Assembly: GCF_009826935.1 (NCBI RefSeq)
Contig: NZ_WUMN01000013.1
Span: 1-44,666 of the forward strand
Reading direction: 5' to 3'
DNA length: 44,666 nucleotides
From: Flavobacterium sp. Sd200
GTDB lineage: Bacteria; Bacteroidota; Bacteroidia; Flavobacteriales; Flavobacteriaceae
The notes below the pieces were generated by a model. It saw nothing but the letters and a program-made list of their open reading frames with translations, searched no databases and was not told where the DNA came from. Shown here piece by piece: positions 32,979 through 42,012 of this stretch; within the stretch, counting starts at the first letter, position 1; each line of letters opens with the position of its first letter. The position numbers and the translations under genes were made by a program.

Positions 32979-35420
32979 ATGAAAAATCAGATTGTGACAA
33001 CACAAAGAATCCTGTTGTTTATTTTGGGTTTTACATGGATATCGGGCTTTGGCCAGTTATCTTTTGGCGATGCCCAAAAAATAAATGACGGTTGGAAATT
33101 TAATCTTGCAGACACACCGGATGCAAAAAATGTTGCTTTTGACGATGCTCAATGGCAGGGTGTAGACCTTCCGCATGACTGGAGCATTAAAGGACAGCTT
33201 AGCCCTACGCTTGCGAGCGCCACAGGATATTTGCCGGGAGGTATAGGTTGGTACCGCAAAACATTAAATGTACCTGCTGCCCAAAAAGGCCAAAAAGTAT
33301 ATGTATATTTTGAAGGTGTTTATAATAGGAGCGAAGTATTTGTAAACGGGCAATCGGTAGGCAAGCGCCCTAATGGTTACATATCTTTTGCTTATGACGT
33401 TACTCCTTTTATAAAATATGGCGAGGACAACATAATATCAGTAAAAGTAGACCACAGCAAAAGTGCTGATTCACGTTGGTACACAGGTTCTGGAATTTAC
33501 CGTAATGTATGGGTAGTATATGCTAACCCTGTGCATATTGCACAATGGGGAGTGTATGCCTATCCAACAGTTACTAAAGGCAAAGGCGTTTTAAATGTAG
33601 AGGTAGAGGTAGAAAATGGCTCATCGTCTAAACAAAGCCTTACTGTAGTAAACGAACTTATTGCTCCCGACGGAAAATCGGTTGCCAAGAGTACAGAAAA
33701 ACTATCGGCAACAGCCAATAAAAACCAAAAGGTTACTACAACACTAAAAGTTTCTAACCCTAAACTTTGGGATTTAAACAGCCCTAACCTGTACACGCTA
33801 AAAACTACCGTGCTTAAAGACGGTAAACAAATAGATGTATCTGCTGTAAAAACAGGTTTCCGTACGTTTACTTTCGATCCTAATAAAGGATTTGCCCTAA
33901 ACGGCAAATGGCAAAAAGTAAAAGGTGTTTGTTTGCACCACGATGCAGGTGTATTAGGTTCGGCAGTGCCAAAAGATGTTTGGAGAGGCCGTCTTAAAAC
34001 CCTTAAAGAAATAGGTGTTACTGCAATACGTACAAGCCACAATCCTCAGGCTCCTGAGTTTTATGAGCTTTGCGATGAACTTGGATTATTAGTGCTTAAC
34101 GAAGCCTATGACGAGTGGGAATATCCTAAACGCAAATGGCTAGAAGGCTGGAACTATGGCACGCCGGGCTATGAAGGCTCATTTGATATTTTTGCCGATT
34201 GGGCAGAGAAAGACCTTGAAGATTTTGTGCGCCGCGATCGCAACCACCTTTCGGTATTTGCATGGAGCATTGGTAATGAGGTAGACTATCCTAACGATCC
34301 TTATTCGCACCCGGTATTGGCAGGTACAACGGCTACAGGCTTTACACAGGCACAATATGGCGGCTACAAAAAAGATGCACCTGACGCCATGAGGCTTGGT
34401 GCTATTGCCAAACGCCTTGTTGCAGCGGTTAAAAAATATGATAAATCGCGCCCAACAACCGCGGGTCTTGCTGGTGTTGCAATGAGTAACGAAACCGAGT
34501 ATCCGGGGGCGTTAGACATTACAGGCTATAACTATACTGAAAGCAAATATGGCAGCGACCATAAAAAATATCCTAACAGGGTAATTTACGGTAGCGAGAA
34601 TGTACACGACATTGAGCCGTGGCTTGCAGTTACAAATAACGAACACATTTTTGGTCAGTTCCTGTGGACAGGTATCGACTATCTTGGCGAATCGGGCAGG
34701 TGGCCTTCAAGGGGCTTTTACTCAGGCCTTGTAGATTTTGCAGGCCGCATTAAGCCTCGCGGTTATTTCCGCCAGTCGCTTTGGTCAGATAAGCCAATGG
34801 TTTATATTGGTACTTATATTGCTCCTGCTGATGAGAAAAAGCCGTCTAAAGATGCATGGCCTATCTGGAATTATGATAATGGTAAGACCGTAAGGGTTGT
34901 TGCTTACACCAACGGTGCAAAAGTTCGTCTTGACCTTAACGGTAAAACGGTTGACGAAGTTAAAAACTACGATAAAAATGTAGGAATCATTACCTGGGAT
35001 ATCCCTTATACCGCAGGAAAACTTGAAGCCGTTGCTCTTGATGCTAATAATAAAGAAGTGGCGCGCTATGCAATAACTTCATCTACACAGCCTGTATCGC
35101 TTTCTGTTAAAGAAAAATCGGTTACTATAGACAAACAAAAAGGCATTGCCCAAATAATGGTTGATGTTCTTGATAAAGACGGTCTTCCCGTAATACTTAG
35201 CGATAACGAGATTACCTGTACTATTAGCGGTCCTGCAAAACTGCTTGGCCTTGAGGCAGGCAACAACAGCGATATGACCGATTATACCGATAACGTTCAG
35301 CGTGCATTTAACGGACACCTTTTGGCTTACCTGCAAAGCACAGGCCAGGGAGGCACGGTAACAGTAACCTTTAGCAGCCAGTGGCTAAAACCGGTTACAG
35401 TAACGGTTAATATTAAGTAG
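32979..35420 (+). CDS. GH2 family beta-galactosidase-like enzyme
   Basis: 813 residues with a type I signal peptide (RILLFILGFTWISGFGQ), so periplasmic or exported. Domains: sugar-binding jelly roll (about 35-200; LPHDWSIKGQL and YLPGGIGWYRKTLN), Ig-like (about 205-300), TIM barrel (about 305-600), DUF4982-type and C-terminal Ig-like domains (about 625-813). Catalytic acid/base is Glu434 in WSIGNEVDYPN and the nucleophile is Glu540 in YGSENVHD. GH2 enzymes with this architecture are mostly beta-galactosidases; beta-glucuronidase or other specificities cannot be excluded. It probably trims imported oligosaccharides to monosaccharides. Confidence 0.9.
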   Translation: MKNQIVTTQRILLFILGFTWISGFGQLSFGDAQKINDGWKFNLADTPDAKNVAFDDAQWQGVDLPHDWSIKGQLSPTLASATGYLPGGIGWYRKTLNVPAAQKGQKVYVYFEGVYNRSEVFVNGQSVGKRPNGYISFAYDVTPFIKYGEDNIISVKVDHSKSADSRWYTGSGIYRNVWVVYANPVHIAQWGVYAYPTVTKGKGVLNVEVEVENGSSSKQSLTVVNELIAPDGKSVAKSTEKLSATANKNQKVTTTLKVSNPKLWDLNSPNLYTLKTTVLKDGKQIDVSAVKTGFRTFTFDPNKGFALNGKWQKVKGVCLHHDAGVLGSAVPKDVWRGRLKTLKEIGVTAIRTSHNPQAPEFYELCDELGLLVLNEAYDEWEYPKRKWLEGWNYGTPGYEGSFDIFADWAEKDLEDFVRRDRNHLSVFAWSIGNEVDYPNDPYSHPVLAGTTATGFTQAQYGGYKKDAPDAMRLGAIAKRLVAAVKKYDKSRPTTAGLAGVAMSNETEYPGALDITGYNYTESKYGSDHKKYPNRVIYGSENVHDIEPWLAVTNNEHIFGQFLWTGIDYLGESGRWPSRGFYSGLVDFAGRIKPRGYFRQSLWSDKPMVYIGTYIAPADEKKPSKDAWPIWNYDNGKTVRVVAYTNGAKVRLDLNGKTVDEVKNYDKNVGIITWDIPYTAGKLEAVALDANNKEVARYAITSSTQPVSLSVKEKSVTIDKQKGIAQIMVDVLDKDGLPVILSDNEITCTISGPAKLLGLEAGNNSDMTDYTDNVQRAFNGHLLAYLQSTGQGGTVTVTFSSQWLKPVTVTVNIK

Positions 35421-35433
35421 ATTTCATTGTAAT

Positions 35434-35547
35434 CCTGTAAGATTTTTAAAGGCTTGTAGATGTGGTTTTTAAACCTACAAGGTTTTAAAAACCTTGCAGG
35501 TTTAGCAAACTGTTCGGTATCCTGCAAGGTCTTCAAGACCTTGTAGG
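35434..35547. repeat. Three copies of a 27-bp palindromic repeat
   Basis: Copies at 35434-35460 (degenerate), 35474-35500 and 35521-35547. The last two have the form CCTRCAAGGT...ACCTTGYAGG, each able to fold on itself. The third copy is close to the reverse complement of the second, and its T-to-C and A-to-G differences keep base pairing. Located in the 329-nt gap between the GH2 and GH27 genes. They resemble REP-like palindromes I associate with Flavobacterium genomes. Confidence 0.75.
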
Positions 35548-35691
35548 TATGATGACAGGCCAAAACCTTGAGACACGTCTTTAATGATTAAGTGTAAATA
35601 TTACATTTTTTTGCCTAAATTTATACCGACTGCATAAATAGTATGCAGGCAAATCAGGATTATTTAGCAATGATAAAAAAATCAAATTAAT

Positions 35692-35736
35692 AAAACTGCT
35701 GTACAGGACTTTTAGGAGTTTTGTACGGCAGTTTTT
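35692..35736 (+). terminator. Hairpin just upstream of the GH27 start codon
   Basis: AAAACTGCTGTACA (35692-35705) pairs with TGTACGGCAGTTTT (35722-35735) with one mismatch, then TTATAT. The GH27 ATG is only 13 nt beyond the hairpin, so no promoter fits in between: it must act as an attenuator or leader structure rather than a simple transcription boundary. Confidence 0.6.
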
Positions 35737-35749
35737 ATATCACCACTAT

Positions 35750-37123
35750 ATGAAAACAAGAAAATTACTTTTAGCCCTAACCGGGGCTGTTGTGCTGGCA
35801 GGATGTTCAGGCTCAAAGAACACAACTACGGCCTTTAAACCCGAAGAGTTTAAGCAATGGGCACAAACGCCGCCAATGGGCTGGAACAGCTGGGATTGCT
35901 ATGGGCCTACTGTAGAAGAGCACGAAGTTAAAGCCAATGCCGATTATATGGCAAATAAGCTGAAAGCCTTTGGTTGGGAATATATTATTGTAGACATACG
36001 CTGGTTTGTGGAGAATGACAAAGCCGGAGGATACAACCAAACCGATCCACGCTATGTTATAGACCAGTATGGGCGTTATCAGCCTGCTGTAAACAGATTC
36101 CCTTCTGCTAAAGACGGTCAGGGCTTTAAACCTCTTGCCGATTATGTGCACAGTAAAGGCCTTAAGTTTGGTATACACATTATGCGTGGCATCCCTAAAA
36201 AGGCAGTTCAGGATAAAATGCCAATAAAAGGAGCTAACGGAATTACTGCCGACCAAATTTATACTACCGCGCTACAGTGCGAATGGCTAAGGGATAATTA
36301 TACTGTACTTGCCGATAAGCCGGGTGCACAGGAGTATTACAACTCTTTATTTGAATTGTATGCGCAATGGGGTATTGACTTTATTAAAATAGACGACCTC
36401 TCGAGGCCATACCACCAAGGCGAAATAGAGCTTATTCGTAAAGCCATTGATAACTGTGGTCGTAAAATTGTACTGAGCACATCGCCGGGTGAGACGCCTG
36501 TTGAAAAGGCAGAGCACGTACAGTCTCATGCAAACATGTGGCGCATGGTAGACGACGTTTGGGATACATGGCCGCACATTACACACCTTATGGAAGTTGC
36601 CCAAAAATGGTATCCGTATATTGCACCGGGCACATGGCCTGACTGCGACATGATTCCGTTAGGAAGGATCTCTGTAAGGGGCGAAAGGGGCGAAGACCGT
36701 ATGAGCCGCCTTACTAAAGACGAGCAATATACGCTAATGAATTTGTTTACCATCTTCCGTTCGCCTTTGTTTTTTGGAGGAGACATGCCAAGTAATGATG
36801 CCTTTACGCTCTCATTACTTACCAATAAAGAAGTGCTTAAAATGCACAGCGAGGCTACAGATGTTAAGCAGCTTTTCCAGACGGATGGCAAAGTAGCCAT
36901 AACCTCTAAAAACGCTAAAACAGGCGATGTATATCTGGCATTGTTCAACATGTCAGACAAACCGTCGACAGAAGTTAGTGTAGCCTTAGAGGTCCTTGGG
37001 GTAAAACAAGGTGCAAAAGTAACCGAAATGTGGAGCGGCAAAGAGCTCGAAGCAACTTCGGGGGCTTCGTTTACAAAAATCTTTGCAGCCCATGCCAGTG
37101 GGTTATACAAAATAAGTAAATAA
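35750..37123 (+). CDS. GH27 family glycosidase lipoprotein (alpha-galactosidase-like)
   Basis: 457 residues, lipobox VLAGC (Cys19). GH27 TIM barrel starts TPPMGWNSWDCYG, as in alpha-galactosidases. Probable nucleophile Asp215 in FIKIDDL and acid/base Asp268 or Asp269 in WRMVDDVWD; a C-terminal beta domain follows from about 370. The nucleophile loop reads KIDD rather than the KYDNC common in alpha-galactosidases, and long loops (IMRGIPKKAVQDK) flank the site, so beta-L-arabinopyranosidase, also a GH27 activity, is an alternative that would suit an arabinogalactan locus. Preceded by palindromic repeats and a hairpin; ends at a terminator. Confidence 0.85.
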   Translation: MKTRKLLLALTGAVVLAGCSGSKNTTTAFKPEEFKQWAQTPPMGWNSWDCYGPTVEEHEVKANADYMANKLKAFGWEYIIVDIRWFVENDKAGGYNQTDPRYVIDQYGRYQPAVNRFPSAKDGQGFKPLADYVHSKGLKFGIHIMRGIPKKAVQDKMPIKGANGITADQIYTTALQCEWLRDNYTVLADKPGAQEYYNSLFELYAQWGIDFIKIDDLSRPYHQGEIELIRKAIDNCGRKIVLSTSPGETPVEKAEHVQSHANMWRMVDDVWDTWPHITHLMEVAQKWYPYIAPGTWPDCDMIPLGRISVRGERGEDRMSRLTKDEQYTLMNLFTIFRSPLFFGGDMPSNDAFTLSLLTNKEVLKMHSEATDVKQLFQTDGKVAITSKNAKTGDVYLALFNMSDKPSTEVSVALEVLGVKQGAKVTEMWSGKELEATSGASFTKIFAAHASGLYKISK

Positions 37124-37140
37124 CAGATTTACATAACTTT

Positions 37141-37180
37141 AAAAATGCCTCTTTGCGTAATGCTTTGAGGCATTTTTTAT
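37141..37180 (+). terminator. Terminator after GH27
   Basis: 11-bp stem AAAAATGCCTC (37141-37151) / GAGGCATTTTT (37167-37177), then a T/A-rich tail. Closes the glycosidase transcript. Confidence 0.82.
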
Positions 37181-37294
37181 TTGTATTACTGTCTTAAATT
37201 AATTTGTTAAAATTTATTCGTAATACCTATAGTCATTTTATCTTTTAAGTTAATAAAAAACTATATATTTAGTGCCGTTAAAAAAACGTTGTAG

Positions 37295-37302
37295 TATTTT
37301 TG
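37295..37302 (+). promoter_or_regulatory. -7 element for the KDG kinase/aldolase operon
   Basis: TATTTTTG, exact TAnnTTTG match, 42 nt before the kdgK ATG. No clear -33 TTG. Confidence 0.4.
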
Positions 37303-37344
37303 CAAAACCGCTAAAATACTATGCTTTAAAGCCTAAACTTAAAG

Positions 37345-38340
37345 ATGAAAAAAGTACTGACTTTTGGAGAATTACTCATCAGGCTCCAAACCTCTACCCC
37401 GGCATTTGTACGCCAGGAAGGCATGACCGATAATATTTCGGCTTTTGCCGGAGGGTCTGAGGCCAATGTAAGTGTTGCCCTGGGGCATCTTAATATTCCT
37501 AATGCTTATTTTACTGCAATACCTCAAAATGCTATAGCTAAAGAAATTGTAGCTGTTTTAGAGGGCAATAATGTAGACACTTCTAAAATAAAATGGTCGG
37601 GCGACCGTATTGGTATGTATATACTGCTGTCGGCTAACGGGCTAACCAGTGGCGATGTAGTGTACGACCGTAAATATTCTTCTTTCAGCCAACTAAAGGC
37701 AGATGATATTGACTGGGATTTTCTATTTGAAGACTGCTCATGGTTTCATTGGACGGCTATTACCCCCGCATTGTCTGAAGATATGGCGCAGTTTATGAAA
37801 GCGGCCCTTGCAGAAGCTGACAAACGCGGCCTGACCATATCGGTAGACTTAAACTACCGTAGCAAACTATGGCAATATGGAAAAAGCCCACTTGAGGTAA
37901 TGCCGGAGCTTGTACAGTATTGCGATGTTGTTATGGGCAATATATGGGCCGAAAACAAAATGTTAGGCACAACTATTGATGATACTTTAGACCGTAATAC
38001 CACCAAGGAGGTTTACTTTGAAGCATCTAAGAACACGGCTGCCGAAATTTTTGCTAAGTTCCCGAAATGTAAACACGTGTCTAATACGTTCAGGTTTATG
38101 GACAATGCAAAACATAATTTATTTTACGGAGTGTATCATACACCGGAGGGAAATTATGCATCAGAAACCTTTGAAACCTTTAATGTTGTAGACCGCATTG
38201 GCAGTGGCGATGCATTTATGGCAGGGCTTATATGTGGTATTTATAAAAATTATCAGCCACAGGAAGTTATTGATACTGCTACACAAACCGGTTTTCAGAA
38301 ACTTTTTGTACAGGGAGATTTTACAAACATGAATTTATAA
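37345..38340 (+). CDS. kdgK: PfkB-family sugar kinase, likely 2-keto-3-deoxygluconate kinase
   Basis: 331 residues, cytoplasmic. Ribokinase-fold features: LTFGELLIRLQT at the start, AGGSEANVSVALGHL (glycine-rich substrate loop, about 31-45) and VDRIGSGDAFMAGLI near 282-296 with the catalytic Asp and anion hole. It most resembles KDG kinases, and its partner 2 nt downstream is a KDPG aldolase, making KDG to KDPG the expected reaction. Serves the end of uronate catabolism. Own promoter at 37295. Confidence 0.85.
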   Translation: MKKVLTFGELLIRLQTSTPAFVRQEGMTDNISAFAGGSEANVSVALGHLNIPNAYFTAIPQNAIAKEIVAVLEGNNVDTSKIKWSGDRIGMYILLSANGLTSGDVVYDRKYSSFSQLKADDIDWDFLFEDCSWFHWTAITPALSEDMAQFMKAALAEADKRGLTISVDLNYRSKLWQYGKSPLEVMPELVQYCDVVMGNIWAENKMLGTTIDDTLDRNTTKEVYFEASKNTAAEIFAKFPKCKHVSNTFRFMDNAKHNLFYGVYHTPEGNYASETFETFNVVDRIGSGDAFMAGLICGIYKNYQPQEVIDTATQTGFQKLFVQGDFTNMNL

Positions 38341-38342
38341 TT

Positions 38343-38975
38343 ATGGAAGATATACTTAAAAAAATAGCCGATTATCCTATTGTGCCTGTTTATTATAATG
38401 ATGATGTTGAGGCGTGTAAAAAGGTCGTGGAGTCGTCTTATAAAGCAGGGATAAGGGTATTTGAATTTGTGAACCGTGGTTCACAGGCAAAAGTTAATTT
38501 TGAACAGCTTATGGCATACAGGGATGCAAATTTTCCTGATCTTAAATTAGGTATCGGTACCATTAAGACACAGCAGCAGGCTTTAGATTTTATAGCCCTT
38601 AAAGCTGATTTTATTGTGAGCCCGATCGTGCTTGCCGAAATTGCCGCTGTAACGCTTGACAAAGGCATACTATGGATTCCGGGTGCGATGACCCCTACAG
38701 AGGTTGCCGCTGCCGAAGCTCTTGGTGCGCCTATAGTAAAACTGTTTCCGGGCGATACGCTTGGTGCACAGTATGTAAAGGCCATAAAACCATTGTTCTC
38801 CGGCCTTAAGTTTATGGTTACAGGTGGTGTTCAGCCTGAAGAAGGCAATATTAAAGAATGGTTTGGAGCAGGTGTTACAGCAGTTGGCATGGGGTCTAAA
38901 CTGTTTAAGGATGATGACACTGCCGAATCGTTACAGCAAAGAATACAAAGCCTGTTTGGCTGGGCTGGAAAATAG
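38343..38975 (+). CDS. eda: KDPG/KHG aldolase
   Basis: 210 residues, class I aldolase. Motifs: IVPVYYNDDVEACKKVV, FEFVNRGS with the catalytic Glu, GIGTIKTQQQA, VSPIV and the Schiff-base Lys133 in APIVKLFPGDTLG, then TGGVQPEEGNI and VGMGSKLF. Splits 2-keto-3-deoxy-6-phosphogluconate into pyruvate and glyceraldehyde-3-phosphate. Starts 2 nt after kdgK; together they process KDG from uronic acids. The isomerase/reductase steps from hexuronate to KDG are not in the window. Confidence 0.93.
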   Translation: MEDILKKIADYPIVPVYYNDDVEACKKVVESSYKAGIRVFEFVNRGSQAKVNFEQLMAYRDANFPDLKLGIGTIKTQQQALDFIALKADFIVSPIVLAEIAAVTLDKGILWIPGAMTPTEVAAAEALGAPIVKLFPGDTLGAQYVKAIKPLFSGLKFMVTGGVQPEEGNIKEWFGAGVTAVGMGSKLFKDDDTAESLQQRIQSLFGWAGK

Positions 38976-39033
38976 GCAATTATATAGATAACTTACATTA
39001 TTTTTTTTACTATTGCTATCATAATAAGCTATA

Positions 39034-39068
39034 AAAGAAGGCTGTTTCGTTTGGAAACAGCCTTCTTT
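39034..39068 (+). terminator. Terminator after eda
   Basis: AAAGAAGGCTGTTTC (39034-39048) / GAAACAGCCTTCTTT (39054-39068): 15 bp with a short loop and a T-rich end. Confidence 0.85.
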
Positions 39069-39155
39069 CTGTTTAGAATATCGTTCATCATTTTTCTACA
39101 TTGTTGCTTTTTTAAAAAAAGGTATCCATCTAAGGAGAACATGGTATAAAAGAGA

Positions 39156-39163
39156 TATTTTTG
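39156..39163 (+). promoter_or_regulatory. -7 element for the delta-60 repeat gene
   Basis: TATTTTTG, exact TAnnTTTG match, 26 nt before the ATG. Confidence 0.4.
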
Positions 39164-39189
39164 TTAAAAAATATAAATCACCAACAAAT

Positions 39190-41934
39190 ATGAAAAAAAT
39201 TATTCTTTCAACAGTGTTATTTATTTATTCCTGCTGTGCGGTTGCACAAACGGTAGAAATGGATGAAACTTTTGGATCCTATAATTCAGGAGCTTCCAGA
39301 ATGTACTTCCGGGATAATGATGATGAAGTAAATGGCATATTAAATCCCGATAGCTTCTATAGCAATCTTTTTGGCAGTACGCGTAATTATAGCGGAACCT
39401 GGGATTTTGTATATTCAGGATATTTTCAAACAGAAAATACTGCCACAAAATACACTATAGATTTTAATGGCGGAGATGACCATGCTATGGCAGCCTGTAA
39501 AGGGGCAAACGGCTCAGGAAAAACTTACTTTGCCGGCTACAGCAGTAGCGGTAACACTACCACATTTGCAGTCGCATGCCTCAGGCCCGGAGGTTTAGAC
39601 TCTTCTTTTAATATTACAGGCAAAGTAACAACGGCAATAGGCAGCACTGATGACAGGGCTTATGCCATATCTTTTCAAACTGACCGAAAAATTGTAGTAG
39701 CCGGATACACCACAACGGCTTCGGGTAAAGATTTTGCCTTAGTACGATACCTTGAAGACGGGAGCCCGGATACAACATTTGGTACCAATGGTATCGTAAT
39801 AACCGATTTTTACGGTGGCGAAGACCAGGCCAATGCTATTATAGTACTGCCTTCGGGCAAGATACTTGCCGGTGGGTTTGCCACAAACAACGGACAAAAA
39901 GATTTTGCAGTTGTTAGGTACAATGCTAACGGTACACTCGATACAACGTTTAACAGTACAGGAAAGCTAACAACCCATTATTATGGAGATGACCGTATAA
40001 ACGCAATGGTAAGGGATGCAGCTACCGAAGCGATATATGCCGTAGGCTCTACAGGCAATGCGCAAGGAAATCTTGATATTGCCGTACTTAAGTATAACAA
40101 CAATGGTCTTAATACCTCATTTGATACCGATGGTATTGTAACAACAGCCATAGGGAATGGCGATGATGAGGCAAATGCTGTCTTTTTTAAAAATAGCTCG
40201 CTTTTTGTTGCCGGATATACTTTTAACGGAACATTTAAAAAAGCCGTTTCAGCAAAATATTCTGCTACAAACGGCAGCCTTATTACATCATTTGGCACTA
40301 ATGGCACAATAGTTCAATCTGTAGGCGTAGGCGACGATGTGGCTACAGGCATTGCTGTAATGAGTACTAATGAGGTATGTGTTGCAGGTACGGGTTACAA
40401 CGGCTGCGATAATGATGCCTTTATAACCTTCTACCAATCTAACGGAACGATAATGTCAGAATTTGGGTATAACGGACTATGGCTTACAGATTTTGATAAC
40501 AGTGAGTATAATATTTCTTATGATACCAAAGTAGGTCCCGATAACAAAATAATACAGGTGGGTACCTCAAACACAAACGAAAATGCCACTGCTATATATA
40601 CTGAGGATTTAGCAATTGTAAGGTGGAATGCCGACGGTTCTCCCGACACAAGCTTTAATGGCTGTGGGCGTTTAACCAAACATACCAATGGCAGTGACGA
40701 CACTTACTACACGGTAGCCCTCCAGCCTGACGGAAAGATTCTTGCAGCCGGAGCTATAGGCAGTAACCCCGGAACAACACGGTTTATTGTGGACAGGTAT
40801 AACGAAGATGGGACTCCAGACACTACATTTGCAGACCAAGGCAGTTTTGTGTTGCAAAACGCTATAAACTATAATTTCGTTAGCGATATAAAAGTAGCCC
40901 CCGATGGCACGATTTATTTTTCAGGGTCACGCAGTTACTACGGAAACTGTATAGTCAGCCTAAATTCTGACGGATCTTTAAATTCGGGGTTTGGCACCGG
41001 TGGTAAGATCGATGTAGCCCTCTTAAATGCTACCGGAGGCGGGCCCATTGAAATTCAGCCTGATGGTAAAATTATATTTGTAACAACTTACTCTGGCAGG
41101 ACAGCATTGGCAAGGTTTAACAGTGACGGTAGCCCCGACACTACTTTTGCAGGAACAGGCAATATCATAATCAATTCCGGCATTGGTGTTAAAACATTAT
41201 TGTTACAACCAGATGGCAAGATATTACTTTCAGGGTCAAGAAATCCTTCTACAAATATCTGGACGGTTGCAATTATGAGGTATAATTCTGACGGTACACC
41301 GGATACTTCCTTTGATGGAGACGGTGTGTATTACAGCAATGCAACTAGCCTGAATTCAGGTAGCGGTACCATTGCCTTACAGCCGGACAGCAAAATTGTT
41401 GTTGCCGCTAATACCGGCGGTAATATCTTATTATGGCGTTTAAACCAGGATGGTTCTAATGATGATACTTTTGAGACCAACCAGATAATAGGCGATATTT
41501 CTATGGATTACACCGGAGGCTCAGATAATGTAACCGACATTAACATACATCAGGGCAAACTCCTTATGTCGGGCTACTCATCTTCAACGCTTGATAATGC
41601 CTTTACTGTAGGCCGTGTAAGTATTGGTGATGTAGGCACCCCGGTGGCAGGTACCGACTTATTAAATGTTCAAAAAAAATCAGGGCTTATTGTTTACCCT
41701 AACCCGGTTAACGAAGATTCGGCTATTGATTTTGAGTTATTAAATAGCACCAAGGCAAGTGTAGAGCTCTATGATATTACTGGGAAGAGAGTTCTTATTG
41801 TGTCTGATAACCAAACTTTTAATTCTGGTAAAAATACCCTGCCATTACATTTGCCAATACATTTAGAGAAAGGTATTTATATTGTAGTATTAAAAACAAA
41901 TTCTGATAGCAGGAGTTTCAAAATCGTAAAATAA
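39190..41934 (+). CDS. Delta-60 repeat surface protein with T9SS type A tail
   Basis: 914 residues. Signal peptide KKIILSTVLFIYSCCAVAQ. Between about 90 and 810 are twelve repeats of 50-60 residues, each closing with a D-G-S-x-D-T-x-F-like turn (GSPDTTF, GTLDTTF, GTPDTSF and variants) and containing LQPDGKIL.AG; these are delta-60 repeats, predicted to form a propeller. The last 75 residues are a T9SS type A sorting domain (GLIVYPNPVNEDSAIDFE; VELYDITGKRVLI; KGIYIVVLKT; SFKIVK). It is therefore exported by the Por machinery to the cell surface or medium. Ligand and function are unknown. Confidence 0.9.
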   Translation: MKKIILSTVLFIYSCCAVAQTVEMDETFGSYNSGASRMYFRDNDDEVNGILNPDSFYSNLFGSTRNYSGTWDFVYSGYFQTENTATKYTIDFNGGDDHAMAACKGANGSGKTYFAGYSSSGNTTTFAVACLRPGGLDSSFNITGKVTTAIGSTDDRAYAISFQTDRKIVVAGYTTTASGKDFALVRYLEDGSPDTTFGTNGIVITDFYGGEDQANAIIVLPSGKILAGGFATNNGQKDFAVVRYNANGTLDTTFNSTGKLTTHYYGDDRINAMVRDAATEAIYAVGSTGNAQGNLDIAVLKYNNNGLNTSFDTDGIVTTAIGNGDDEANAVFFKNSSLFVAGYTFNGTFKKAVSAKYSATNGSLITSFGTNGTIVQSVGVGDDVATGIAVMSTNEVCVAGTGYNGCDNDAFITFYQSNGTIMSEFGYNGLWLTDFDNSEYNISYDTKVGPDNKIIQVGTSNTNENATAIYTEDLAIVRWNADGSPDTSFNGCGRLTKHTNGSDDTYYTVALQPDGKILAAGAIGSNPGTTRFIVDRYNEDGTPDTTFADQGSFVLQNAINYNFVSDIKVAPDGTIYFSGSRSYYGNCIVSLNSDGSLNSGFGTGGKIDVALLNATGGGPIEIQPDGKIIFVTTYSGRTALARFNSDGSPDTTFAGTGNIIINSGIGVKTLLLQPDGKILLSGSRNPSTNIWTVAIMRYNSDGTPDTSFDGDGVYYSNATSLNSGSGTIALQPDSKIVVAANTGGNILLWRLNQDGSNDDTFETNQIIGDISMDYTGGSDNVTDINIHQGKLLMSGYSSSTLDNAFTVGRVSIGDVGTPVAGTDLLNVQKKSGLIVYPNPVNEDSAIDFELLNSTKASVELYDITGKRVLIVSDNQTFNSGKNTLPLHLPIHLEKGIYIVVLKTNSDSRSFKIVK

Positions 41935-41956
41935 TTTTAATTTCGAAAAAATAAGT

Positions 41957-41986
41957 AGGGGCTGACTCATTTTTGAGTCAGCCCCT
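41957..41986. terminator. Bidirectional terminator between two surface-protein genes
   Basis: 13-bp perfect stem (41957-41969 with 41974-41986) and a 4-nt loop, T/A-rich on both sides. It serves both convergent genes. Confidence 0.88.
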
Positions 41987-42012
41987 TTACTTTAAATTTA
42001 ACTCAGAAAGTA

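Noticed and set aside
35434..35547. Regularly spaced 27-bp repeats as a CRISPR array
   Set aside because: Only three copies in opposite orientations, spacers of 13 and 20 bp, and no cas genes; palindromic REP-like repeats fit better.
36526..37110. 194-codon ORF opposite the GH27 gene
   Set aside because: Shadow of the coding strand; the sense frame carries all catalytic motifs.
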